From Candidatus Poribacteria bacterium (GTDB taxonomy: Bacteria; Poribacteria; WGA-4E; WGA-3G), in the NCBI GenBank assembly GCA_958295815.1, contig OY282374.1:2004856-2068855 (forward strand): a DNA stretch of 64,000 nt. The letters run 5' to 3'. Every line of letters starts with the position of its first letter. The stretch's first letter is position 1. Both the position numbers and the translations under genes were made by a program. The notes beneath the pieces were generated by a model. The model did no database searches. It was not told the DNA's origin and saw nothing but the letters and a program-made list of their open reading frames with translations. Shown here in pieces: positions 7,764 through 16,020 of this stretch.

Positions 7764-10340
7764 TTAGGTGCGTCTGAGATCAATTCGACGCAGGGCAATA
7801 TCTATAAGCAACAAAAACAGAGCAGTGATGAGCAAGGGTCGCCACAGATGGATGCGAAGCATAACAGGTTCTTCAGGAGAACGGAACGCCGCTTCTGGTG
7901 AAGCGTTGAATTTACCGTCCGACACCGCTGCGAGTTGCGTTAGAAGGGACTCGTTAGTGTTGTGAACGAGGTATTCTCGCGGGTAAGAGACAACAGTCCC
8001 CGTCACTTGCGTATTGACGATTTTGTTTCCCTGTTTCTGCCTGATGTTCAGGAAATAAGGTCCCACATCTTGCGTTGGGAAATCGAGTTCATATCGTCCT
8101 GGTGCGGTCTGCGTGACAGCGAGTTCCCTTTTTTTAAGATCGGGTGAGATGAGGGAGACCTCGCTTTTAAGTTCGTTGAGAAAATCCCCAGAATCATCAA
8201 GGGCATCAATTGCGAGGTGAGCGATACCTTTTTCTTGGCTAATTTCTGCTTGGAAATTGCTGAGCGTCGCCTTCCGCATCGTGTCGCGCACCAACTGCGT
8301 CCAGAACTTGCCATATCCGGACCATTCCAACCAATCTGATGCCCAACGGGCTTTGGCATCAGAAGTGAAAGCTACGGATTTCCCCAAACCGTATTGCCAA
8401 CTCGCGAGAAGTGGGTCACCGCGGTCGGAGACGAGAAATATCTCGGCGGTTGGTCGCGGTTGTGTAGCGACATAACCTAACAGGAACGGTGCGAGTTCAA
8501 GGTCTATGCCGCTCAAAACCTGCGTCGGTTTAATGTATTGTGGAATGAAAGGTTCGTCAATAATCGCGGATTTGGAGGCTGTAACAGTCTCCTTTGCAAA
8601 GATCTGTGGAATGTTATACGGATCTTGAGTGAAATATTCTCGCCCACCACCCCAATTCGCGAGATTGCCCAGCAGGTTCATATCAGCCCCACTACCGATG
8701 CCGACTGTTGAAACGGTGATGCGATTCGCTTGCATAGAACTCGCGATCCCATACCAATCTCCACCTTGGGACTGTCCATCACTGAGCACAATGACGTGTT
8801 TGAGTTTCGCCGTTGTCTCGGTTAGGGCAAAATATGCCTGTTCGAGTGCAGGATAAAGATTTGTGCCTCCGCCTGCTGTGATTGAACCGATCTGATCTGA
8901 GAGGTATTGTTTGTCGGAAGCATCGTGTATATCTGAAATCCAGAACGGTGAACCATCGAATGCGACGACTCCGATTTTATCACGCCGACCCAACAGTTCG
9001 ACGGCAGCTCGTGATGCCTCTTTCGCTAATTCAATCTTAATGCCACCCATACTCCCGGATTTATCGATAACCAAGACCATCGCCAGAGAGGGGGTTTCCT
9101 TCTTCTTTTCCGTATCGGTGCGGACGGGTAAAATTGCTTCAATAGGGGTTTTGTAGTAGCCTCCGAGTCCGAAACTGTTTTCGCTACCGAGCATCATGAA
9201 ACCGCCGCCGAGGTCTTGGACATAGGTTCGGACAAGTTCCATTTGATTTTGGGTGAGTCGGTTTGCTGGGACATCGCTGAAGATAACGAGTTCATAGTTT
9301 TGCAGATCGGCGAGTTCATTCGGTACACCTAACCCGTTGCGGACATCGACGCGGATTTCTGCGTCCTCAAGCGCACGCGCAAGGTAACGGGCTTGCGATT
9401 CGTTCTCATCTATTAAGAGGACTTTCGGTTTACCCGTAACAGCGACAATGCCGAGTGCCCGGTTGTTATCGTAGCGGGTGTCCTTCGTTGTACGACAGAT
9501 GGCATCGTAGGTAAGGGTGCCACTCTCCGTAGCTGTTTCGGTGAATACCACTCGATTTTCGCCTTCCTCAAGCCGAACCTCCTGTTTAGCGACCTCAAAT
9601 TTGTTCTTAAAAAGACGGATTTCCGCCAAATCATCGTGGTTACTGTGGATAAGGACCTCCACATTGAACGGAGTGCCCTGTTTGATTTGTGCCGGAGCGT
9701 CAATCCGTTCCAGCATAACTTCTGGATCATCGTTCGGGTATATCGGTACAGTGTCGATCTGTACGCCGAAATCTTTGCCGCGAAGTCCGGTGTGAATTGC
9801 GTCTCCCTGTGTCTCAATACCGTCGGTGATTAGGACGATGCGTTTATTCGCATTTGCGGTAAAGATACCCCAAGCAGTCTCGATTGCCTGTGCGATGTTT
9901 GTCGTGTCACCGGCGTCTTCATCTATTTCCAGCCACGTTTTCTTGATTTCAGCGAGTTGCAATTCTGCATTCGGTTTATCCCCACTTTTCAATGAGGTAT
10001 CAACGACTTCCGTTCTGTCGGTAAATGTCATGAGACCTGCTTGCTGATTGCTATCGCGCGATTTCAGTGCTATGTTGATATAATCCGTCGCTTTTGTCAA
10101 ACCGTCCTCGGATATGCTATCTGAAATGTCTACCAAAAACATGACCGCTAATTTTTCGTCGGTTTTCAGATACTGGAGACCTGCAATACTTAGGATAAGC
10201 AACACGACAATAATGATCCGGGTGATTAAACTCATCACGCGCTGCGTTCGCGACAAATCCACGAGACTACGACGGTAACCGTAGTAGAGGAATGGTAGCA
10301 GTAAGAGCAGTAGAAGTAGGAGAGGACGTGTAATTTCCAT
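7764..10340 (-). CDS. Membrane protein with two VWA domains and a central GATase1-like domain
   Basis: About 858 residues from the chosen ATG at 10340 (MEITRPLLLLL). A longer form from 10448 overlaps the upstream gene and was rejected, although neither start has a strong ribosome site. Two N-terminal membrane segments are followed by a first VWA domain (FLVDISDSIS, MIDAS DxSxS). Then comes a class-I glutamine-amidotransferase-like segment (KVLLIDENESQARYLARAL to GLGGYYKTPI) and a second VWA domain with canonical MIDAS (VIDKSGSMGG, later GGGTNLYPAL and LSDGQSQGG). A last membrane helix precedes the basic end RRIDLRRT. This layout is known from BatA-neighbour proteins in MoxR operons of Planctomycetes-like bacteria. 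It is the last gene of the six-gene operon. It probably works at the inner membrane as a metal-dependent protein-binding scaffold. Confidence 0.85.
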   Translation of the reverse strand: MEITRPLLLLLLLLLPFLYYGYRRSLVDLSRTQRVMSLITRIIIVVLLILSIAGLQYLKTDEKLAVMFLVDISDSISEDGLTKATDYINIALKSRDSNQQAGLMTFTDRTEVVDTSLKSGDKPNAELQLAEIKKTWLEIDEDAGDTTNIAQAIETAWGIFTANANKRIVLITDGIETQGDAIHTGLRGKDFGVQIDTVPIYPNDDPEVMLERIDAPAQIKQGTPFNVEVLIHSNHDDLAEIRLFKNKFEVAKQEVRLEEGENRVVFTETATESGTLTYDAICRTTKDTRYDNNRALGIVAVTGKPKVLLIDENESQARYLARALEDAEIRVDVRNGLGVPNELADLQNYELVIFSDVPANRLTQNQMELVRTYVQDLGGGFMMLGSENSFGLGGYYKTPIEAILPVRTDTEKKKETPSLAMVLVIDKSGSMGGIKIELAKEASRAAVELLGRRDKIGVVAFDGSPFWISDIHDASDKQYLSDQIGSITAGGGTNLYPALEQAYFALTETTAKLKHVIVLSDGQSQGGDWYGIASSMQANRITVSTVGIGSGADMNLLGNLANWGGGREYFTQDPYNIPQIFAKETVTASKSAIIDEPFIPQYIKPTQVLSGIDLELAPFLLGYVATQPRPTAEIFLVSDRGDPLLASWQYGLGKSVAFTSDAKARWASDWLEWSGYGKFWTQLVRDTMRKATLSNFQAEISQEKGIAHLAIDALDDSGDFLNELKSEVSLISPDLKKRELAVTQTAPGRYELDFPTQDVGPYFLNIRQKQGNKIVNTQVTGTVVSYPREYLVHNTNESLLTQLAAVSDGKFNASPEAAFRSPEEPVMLRIHLWRPLLITALFLLLIDIALRRIDLRRT

Positions 10341-10404
10341 GGTTTTATTTCGGTCGTGTCGTGTTAAAATCAAGAGTTGCGGCACGCGGAGGGTGCCTAC
10401 TACT

Positions 10405-12483
10405 TTAATCGATTCTTCTTCGTTGATACAAAAACCATTCCACAGCACTCAGTCCGACCGCAAGAAATACTAAGTAAAACCATGGTGGGTAGCGTAAGAG
10501 AGCAGCACTGCTTGGCAATACTGATTCGGCTAACAAGTTTTCAACCGCTGGATCGGGACCGATGTGGGACTCCATTTCGTCAGCAAGGTTAACAGCCCAT
10601 AATATTCCACTATTCTGTTCCATGGAAGCGGTTGCCTCTGGTAAGGAATTTGCTTCTGCTATAGGTGCTGCAGGTTCTGGTGGCGATGTTTCCTTAAGTT
10701 TCAATTCGTAAAAACCGGCAATCTGGGTCTGATCGAAAAGGATCTCGTCATGTTCAATAGAGATTTCCCATGTTTTATCTCCAGGTCCAGTGATTTTTAC
10801 ACGCTCTGATACATTTTGAGGCGAGTCTGTTTTGGCTTCTGATGCCGATTGAGAGATTGCAGCTGTCGGTTCGATTCGTTGCTTAAGAATTTCCCCTGTC
10901 TGCAAATGGTATTCCTGAATCCGAGTGCCTTGCTGGAACCACTGAATCATGTTAGCGATGATGACAGGGAATGCGATGCGCAAGGGTAGGTCAGATTCCA
11001 GAATATTGATGGCTGCAAAGACAATTTTCCGATTTGGTACTGTATTAACGAACAGCACGGGATCTTCAAACGAACGGGCGAGGATTTGTGCTGTTGGAGG
11101 CGGTGTAACCTGATATGCCTCGCCGATTAGGACGTTTTCCAAGTGGACATGACGTAGGATTGGGTGGTCCTGCTCCCACTCTGTAATGATTGGTGTTTCC
11201 AGTGGTTCGCCTATTTTCCAGTTCAGTTCCGTATTCGGTGATTCTGAAGACGGTGAAGCAGCAGGTGGATAGATAAACATGTAATTGCCGTTCCCAAGCG
11301 TCTCTGGGCTGTATCGATCGAAGATAACAATCTGATAGTTATTCTCGACGTTTGGGCTGCGGTTTTCAGAAGACACGTTCGATTCATACTTTATTGGCGT
11401 GACGACATTCAGCTTAAGCTTCTCATCGACAGCGAGTGCTTTTTCAAGGAACGGATTTCCTTCTGTCACAAGCAAAACGGGGATAAGTTCTCGTTTAGGG
11501 AGTGTCGCATAGGCGATGTTATCAGTAGGTAGTGCGTCATTCACATCTAAAATTGCTTTGAGTTTTCCGCCTTCAAAGGCAAAGTTCCTGAATATTTCGG
11601 ATTTACTTTCGCCAGGGGCAAGCGTGTAAGGGCGGACATCAAAGAGGTCATCCTTGAAATAGAGTTCAACATTAAACTGTTTCTCTTCTTCTGAGGCGTT
11701 GATGACGTTTAATAGGGTTTCGTAATCGAAGGCGTTAACGATGCTCTTTCTGACTCGAAATTGCGTGATCCCGACATTATCGCGCGCTTTTCCGACCCGT
11801 ATAAGACGGAGTTTGGTTTCTTGATCTGATTTTTGGGGATCTTTGTCCTGTTGGGCTTTGTTGTTAAGTTTGGCAAGCAGTGTTTCAGAAATAGACTGAA
11901 AATCGCTAAAAACAGTAATTTTGGGGTTGGGCTTGGTTTCGGCGATAGCGTAGGCTAAGTCTATGACAGGCTCAAGGTCCGTGCTAATGTCAGTCTGCTG
12001 GATTGCTTCAATAGCCTCACGCAGTGACTTCTGATGACTGGTAAATGGACTGTGAATTGTAGGACGTTTGTGCGAACTAATCACCGTCATTTCGTCCATG
12101 AAGCGCAGACCTTCTACCGTTCGGAGAGCGTGTTGTTTCGCAGATTCGAGCCTCGTTAATCCGTCTGGTTTTTCAATCGTGTTCATGCTCGCAGACTGGT
12201 CAATAATTACAACAAGCTGCTGCGCGGATTTCGTTATGAACGCAAACTGCGGCTGTGCGATAGCAAACACTAAAAGTGCCAAGAATAGCAATTGTAGTAG
12301 CAGCGATAGCAGATGCTTCAGTCTCTGAAACAGTGATGTGGTCTGTCTTTCTCTGAAAAGTTCTTCCCAGAACATCAGCGTGGAGACAGGAGCGCGCCGA
12401 CGCCGTAGTTTGAGGATATACAACGCGATGATCGGGAGAGCCAACCCAAATAGAAAAAGAGAGGTGGGAGATAAAAAATTCAT
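10405..12483 (-). CDS. BatA-type VWA membrane protein
   Basis: A 692-residue protein with the N-terminal BatA (aerotolerance regulator N-terminal) module. This has a first helix (SLFLFGLALPIIALYIL), basic loop KLRRRRAPVSTLMFWEELFRE and second helix. A VWA domain follows with MIDAS VVIIDQSASMNT (about residues 90-101). The middle is a long beta-rich, CARDB-like extracytoplasmic region. A C-terminal membrane helix (YPPWFYLVFLAVGLSAVEWFL) ends in a basic tail. It starts 17 bases after the DUF58 gene. With MoxR and DUF58 it makes the standard Bat set. A second BatA-like gene is at the right edge of the window. Confidence 0.85.
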   Translation of the reverse strand: MNFLSPTSLFLFGLALPIIALYILKLRRRRAPVSTLMFWEELFRERQTTSLFQRLKHLLSLLLQLLFLALLVFAIAQPQFAFITKSAQQLVVIIDQSASMNTIEKPDGLTRLESAKQHALRTVEGLRFMDEMTVISSHKRPTIHSPFTSHQKSLREAIEAIQQTDISTDLEPVIDLAYAIAETKPNPKITVFSDFQSISETLLAKLNNKAQQDKDPQKSDQETKLRLIRVGKARDNVGITQFRVRKSIVNAFDYETLLNVINASEEEKQFNVELYFKDDLFDVRPYTLAPGESKSEIFRNFAFEGGKLKAILDVNDALPTDNIAYATLPKRELIPVLLVTEGNPFLEKALAVDEKLKLNVVTPIKYESNVSSENRSPNVENNYQIVIFDRYSPETLGNGNYMFIYPPAASPSSESPNTELNWKIGEPLETPIITEWEQDHPILRHVHLENVLIGEAYQVTPPPTAQILARSFEDPVLFVNTVPNRKIVFAAINILESDLPLRIAFPVIIANMIQWFQQGTRIQEYHLQTGEILKQRIEPTAAISQSASEAKTDSPQNVSERVKITGPGDKTWEISIEHDEILFDQTQIAGFYELKLKETSPPEPAAPIAEANSLPEATASMEQNSGILWAVNLADEMESHIGPDPAVENLLAESVLPSSAALLRYPPWFYLVFLAVGLSAVEWFLYQRRRID

Positions 12484-12500
12484 TGGGTTTTTCTCGAGTG

Positions 12501-13391
12501 CTAAGAGACGAAGCCGCCCATCCTGAAAATGCGGAGAATGAGTTCCTCGAACGGTGATTCTGTCGTCGTCCGCACAAGACCTATTTCGCGTTGCGTGCAG
12601 TATAAATCCATGTCATCGCAATATTTTTGGAAAAGTGCTTGATACCGCTTGAGATGATTCTCGTTTATGGTGACCTGACGCAGCTGGTTTGTCTCAACAT
12701 CAACAAGATGGTAGTCACCGAGTAGATCAGGGGCGACTTCTTTCTGGTCAATGATGTGGATCACAAAGAGTTCATGTTTTTGAAACTTCAGGACATTCAA
12801 CCCATTGGCAAATCCGCTGCGATCAAAGAGATCGGAAATCAGAACAATGAGACCACGGCGTTTCGTTGTGTGAACAAAATTGTGGAATGCGTTCTCTAAA
12901 TCGGTCTCGCCAGTGCCGGTCGTCTGATCAAGGAAGTTGAGGACGGTAAAGATTTTACCTTTGCCACGTTCTGTCGGGAGTCGATTTACGCCGGTATTGT
13001 TGAAGGTGGTAATGCTAATCCGATCAAGATTAGACAAGCCGATGTAGGCGAGTGCAGCGGCGACGCGTTTGGCATAAATTAGTTTTGACGGTGCACCGTA
13101 CGCCATTGACTCACTGGCATCAACGAGAAAGTAGATATGCAGATCCTCACGTTCTTCATAGAGTTTTAGCAGGAGTTCGTCCAGACGTGCGAAGGCGTTC
13201 CAATCAATGTAACGAAAGTCGTCACCAGCGGTATAGTTCCGGTAATCGGCAAATTCGACGCTGACGCCACGGCGTGTACTACGACGCTCCGCCTTGATAC
13301 GTCCGGCGAAAATCTTTTTTGAGACAATATAGAGATATTCAAGTTTTTTGAGGAATTCGCTGTCGAAGGCGGACTGTGTATCGTTCATCAT
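12501..13391 (-). CDS. DUF58 domain protein of MoxR system
   Basis: A 296-residue DUF58 protein. Hallmarks are GVSVEFADYRNYTAGDDFRYIDWNAFARLDELLLKLYEEREDL (about residues 44-86) and a VWA-like core with FLVDASESMAYG. The start codon overlaps the MoxR stop by four bases (ATGA at 13391-13388), so translation is coupled. DUF58 proteins are thought to pair with MoxR AAA+ ATPases as substrate or adaptor partners; the exact task is unknown. The paralogue at 62078-63049 has the same motif block. Confidence 0.92.
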   Translation of the reverse strand: MMNDTQSAFDSEFLKKLEYLYIVSKKIFAGRIKAERRSTRRGVSVEFADYRNYTAGDDFRYIDWNAFARLDELLLKLYEEREDLHIYFLVDASESMAYGAPSKLIYAKRVAAALAYIGLSNLDRISITTFNNTGVNRLPTERGKGKIFTVLNFLDQTTGTGETDLENAFHNFVHTTKRRGLIVLISDLFDRSGFANGLNVLKFQKHELFVIHIIDQKEVAPDLLGDYHLVDVETNQLRQVTINENHLKRYQALFQKYCDDMDLYCTQREIGLVRTTTESPFEELILRIFRMGGFVS

Positions 13392-14371
13392 TGAATCTCT
13401 TCCAGCAGATGATGGATGATGTCGTCCGGGTTGATCCCTTCTGCCTCACCTTCAAAACTCAGAATCAGACGGTGCCGCAGACTTGGCAGTGCGACGACTT
13501 GAATATCCTCACGGGCGACGTTGTATCTACCATCGAGAATTGCCCGGACCTTCCCGCCGAGAATCAACGCTTGTGCACCGCGTGGGCTGGAACCGTAACG
13601 GACGTATTTCTTCGTGAGTTCGGGTGCCTCTTCCGATTCAGGGTGTGTACCCAGCACCAATCGTAGGGCGTACCTGCGTACGTCTTCAGCGATGAGGATG
13701 TCCCGGACGCTCTGTTCCAACATGTTAATCTGCTCGCCATCGCAGACTTTATCAACAGTAGGCATCTCTCGTTTGGTTGTCCGTTCCATGACGAGGTCAA
13801 GTTCGTCAAGGCTTGGGTATTCAACCTTGAGTTTGAAAAAGAAGCGGTCGAGTTGTGCTTCGGGCAAGGGATATGTGCCCTCCATCTCCAAAGGGTTTTG
13901 GGTCGCCATGACGAAGAAAGGTAAATCTAATCCGTGATGCCGTCCTGCGACTGTCACGGATTTCTCTTGCATTGCCTCTAAGAGCGCGGATTGTGTTTTG
14001 GGGGTCGCACGGTTGATTTCATCGGCGAGAATGAGATTGGAGAATATGGGACCTTGTTGGAATTCAAAGAACTTGCGTCCGCCTTCATCTTCAGCAACGA
14101 TGGTGGTGCCGATGATGTCCGCGGGCATCAGATCGGGTGTAAACTGAATACGGGAGAATCCGAGATCCAACACCTCGTGTAGCGTCCGGATGATCAAGGT
14201 TTTTCCTAACCCAGGGACACCTTCTAAGAGGGCATGCCCGCCAGTCATAAGGCAGATCAGAACGCCTTCAATGATTTCCTTTTGTCCGACGATTCGCTTG
14301 GATATTTCTTGTTGTATTTTCAGGAAGGTTTCACGGAATTCTTTGTATTTTTGTTCGGCTTGTTCGGACAT
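13388..14371 (-). CDS. MoxR-family AAA+ ATPase
   Basis: A 327-residue AAA+ ATPase. Walker A is GVPGLGKT, within GGHALLEGVPGLGKTLIIR. Walker B is ILADEINRATPKTQSALLEAMQE, then sensor 1 MATQNP and a sensor 2 region GSSPRGAQAL. Start is ATG 14371, preceded by TAGGAAG; an in-frame extension to 14437 has no support and would cover a palindromic repeat. Length is typical of the MoxR/RavA-like APE2220 type. MoxR ATPases remodel or activate VWA-containing partner proteins, and the partners here are the three downstream genes. Confidence 0.92.
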   Translation of the reverse strand: MSEQAEQKYKEFRETFLKIQQEISKRIVGQKEIIEGVLICLMTGGHALLEGVPGLGKTLIIRTLHEVLDLGFSRIQFTPDLMPADIIGTTIVAEDEGGRKFFEFQQGPIFSNLILADEINRATPKTQSALLEAMQEKSVTVAGRHHGLDLPFFVMATQNPLEMEGTYPLPEAQLDRFFFKLKVEYPSLDELDLVMERTTKREMPTVDKVCDGEQINMLEQSVRDILIAEDVRRYALRLVLGTHPESEEAPELTKKYVRYGSSPRGAQALILGGKVRAILDGRYNVAREDIQVVALPSLRHRLILSFEGEAEGINPDDIIHHLLEEIQ

Positions 14372-14397
14372 GTTTCTTCCTAAGATTATGGAGAATT

Positions 14398-14415
14398 CGG
14401 GGTTAGAAACCGCTC
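14398..14415. repeat. Degenerate GGTTAGAAACC palindrome copy
   Basis: GGGGTTAGAAACCGCTCC contains the palindromic core GGTT-AGA-AACC also found at 40145-40165 and, more decayed, at 55391-55410. It lies in the MoxR leader. Confidence 0.5.
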
Positions 14416-14451
14416 CTACATGTGAATATAACTTCAAACGCTAAAGGGTGT

Positions 14452-14486
14452 GTGGGAAACAGAAGGACAAATACCTTGTCTCCCAC
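14452..14486. other. Intercistronic hairpin between DUF4175-like and MoxR genes
   Basis: GTGGGAAACA (from 14452) pairs imperfectly with TGTCTCCCAC (to 14486), with an inner AGG/CCT pairing around a 7-base loop. It lies 10 bases after the stop of the upstream operon gene. No T-run follows on the minus strand, so a processing or stabilising stem is likelier than a terminator. Confidence 0.4.
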
Positions 14487-14495
14487 AACTTTGGC

Positions 14496-15974
14496 TTACT
14501 CATCTTTGGGTTTAATCGATTCAAAGTAACGTTTCACGTAGAATTTATAACCCAATGGAATTTGCTCTTGGATGAGGGCGTCCTCGGAGAGTTTCTGGTA
14601 CTTAGAGTAGGCATCTTTATAGCTTACGGCAGATTGCTGTCCCTCTGCGGATGCTTTAGAGGTCTGGACAGTAGAAGCCCCTTCTCCCTGTACACCGGTA
14701 ATTTGTTCAAGGTTTAGGGCGGAATCGAGTGAGCTTAGTTGACCGAGTTGACTCGCTGAGGTCATATTGCCGATACCGGTACTCGGTGAGGTGCTTAGTT
14801 TATAGGTTAAGCCCGTAGCCGTATTAACGGTGTTACAGGCACCAGCAATACCAGCTTTGCAAGTCTCACATTCAGACAGTAGTTTTGCCAATCGCAGGTT
14901 ACGATTTTTGAGGAGTGCGAGATCACGAATCTTTTTGCTTGAGGCGCGCAGTCGGAGCTGCGTACCTTCGAGGTCATCGCCATCCAGTGCTTCCCCTGCA
15001 CCTGAAAGTTCGGACCCAAGCCCGTCAAGTTCTGAGCCTTGCAAACTATTTCCGCCCCGCTTAAGTGCATCGGAAAGGTTTTGACGTTTTTCTTTGTCAA
15101 ACTTAGGGACATTTTTGGTCACATTGTCAAGTTTCGATGCAGCTTGTTGGTAATCACCGCGTTTCAGCTGCTGTCCAAATTCACCGAAATAGGGATTGCC
15201 GATGAACTGTTGCCCTAATCCTTTCATTAGGTCTTGCTGCTGTGCTATCTTGAGCGGATCAATCTTCGTCTTCAAGAGCGCGCTCAGTTCTGTCATTCGT
15301 GCGAGTGCTTCTTTAGGGGTAATCTGTGGTTTCTTCAATTCAAGTGCGCGTTTCTCAAGCTCTTTTAGCAGTTCCTCAAGCTCCGCATCCTTGTCCTGTT
15401 CGGCTTCCTTTTTTGCCTCTTCAATCTGTTTCAACAGGACGTCTGCCTCAGCTGCGATTTGCGGTGAAAAGTCGATTTCTGTGGAAGTTGCTGAGGGTGC
15501 GAAGAATTCAACGAACGAAAAAGCGATCAGGAATATGGCTACAAGCGCGATAAATTTAGTTTCACGCGGTATCGCATAGCGTACGATCTGATTCATGGAG
15601 ACCGCTTGTATCTTGTTAGAGGTATCCTGAAGTTGAAGCGAGGTAAGGGATTCATCGGTTTTCTGTTGAATTTGTTCCAAGCAGCTTATGACGCGATCCT
15701 TAAGGGATGCCCCTATATCAATCGTCCGTGCTGCCTCGTAAAGGCTCACTGGTCGGATAAGACGCACCACCATGGCACTCACGGCGATCCCCAGGACCAC
15801 CCAGAGAAAAACCAGTGGTGGGACGTTAAAAGCTGTGACGCTATCAACGATCACTAATGGGACACATGCTAAAAATCCGTAAAAAAGAAACGTCGCAAAT
15901 GTCTGAAAGTACCGTTGGATGTTCAGACGGTGGCGGACGTGTCGGATTTTTTCAAGAATCAATTTTTCGTCCAT
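14496..15974 (-). CDS. DUF4175-like membrane protein with long coiled-coil region
   Basis: A 492-residue protein. Two N-terminal membrane helices (about residues 24-45 and 52-70) are followed by VSLYEAARTIDIGASLKDRVISCLEQ, a block typical of DUF4175-like proteins beside MoxR operons. A third helix lies near 135-152. A charged coiled coil follows (about 170-215; EEAKKEAEQDKDAELEELLKELEK) and then a Gln/Gly/Ser-rich helical stretch. The start ATG 15974 has ATAGGAGAAAA. It lies between the giant TPR gene (46 bases after its stop) and MoxR. Membrane-anchored scaffold is the best guess; the family name is from memory. Confidence 0.7.
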   Translation of the reverse strand: MDEKLILEKIRHVRHRLNIQRYFQTFATFLFYGFLACVPLVIVDSVTAFNVPPLVFLWVVLGIAVSAMVVRLIRPVSLYEAARTIDIGASLKDRVISCLEQIQQKTDESLTSLQLQDTSNKIQAVSMNQIVRYAIPRETKFIALVAIFLIAFSFVEFFAPSATSTEIDFSPQIAAEADVLLKQIEEAKKEAEQDKDAELEELLKELEKRALELKKPQITPKEALARMTELSALLKTKIDPLKIAQQQDLMKGLGQQFIGNPYFGEFGQQLKRGDYQQAASKLDNVTKNVPKFDKEKRQNLSDALKRGGNSLQGSELDGLGSELSGAGEALDGDDLEGTQLRLRASSKKIRDLALLKNRNLRLAKLLSECETCKAGIAGACNTVNTATGLTYKLSTSPSTGIGNMTSASQLGQLSSLDSALNLEQITGVQGEGASTVQTSKASAEGQQSAVSYKDAYSKYQKLSEDALIQEQIPLGYKFYVKRYFESIKPKDE

Positions 15975-16020
15975 TGGATTTTCTCCTATCCGTGTTTTCT
16001 AAGGTGCTTTACGTACTTAG

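Noticed and set aside
10341-10448. N-terminal extension of the double-VWA protein, reading VGTLRVPQLLILT
   Set aside because: It overlaps the end of the BatA gene and looks like translated intergenic repeat; the membrane helix start at 10340 is more natural.
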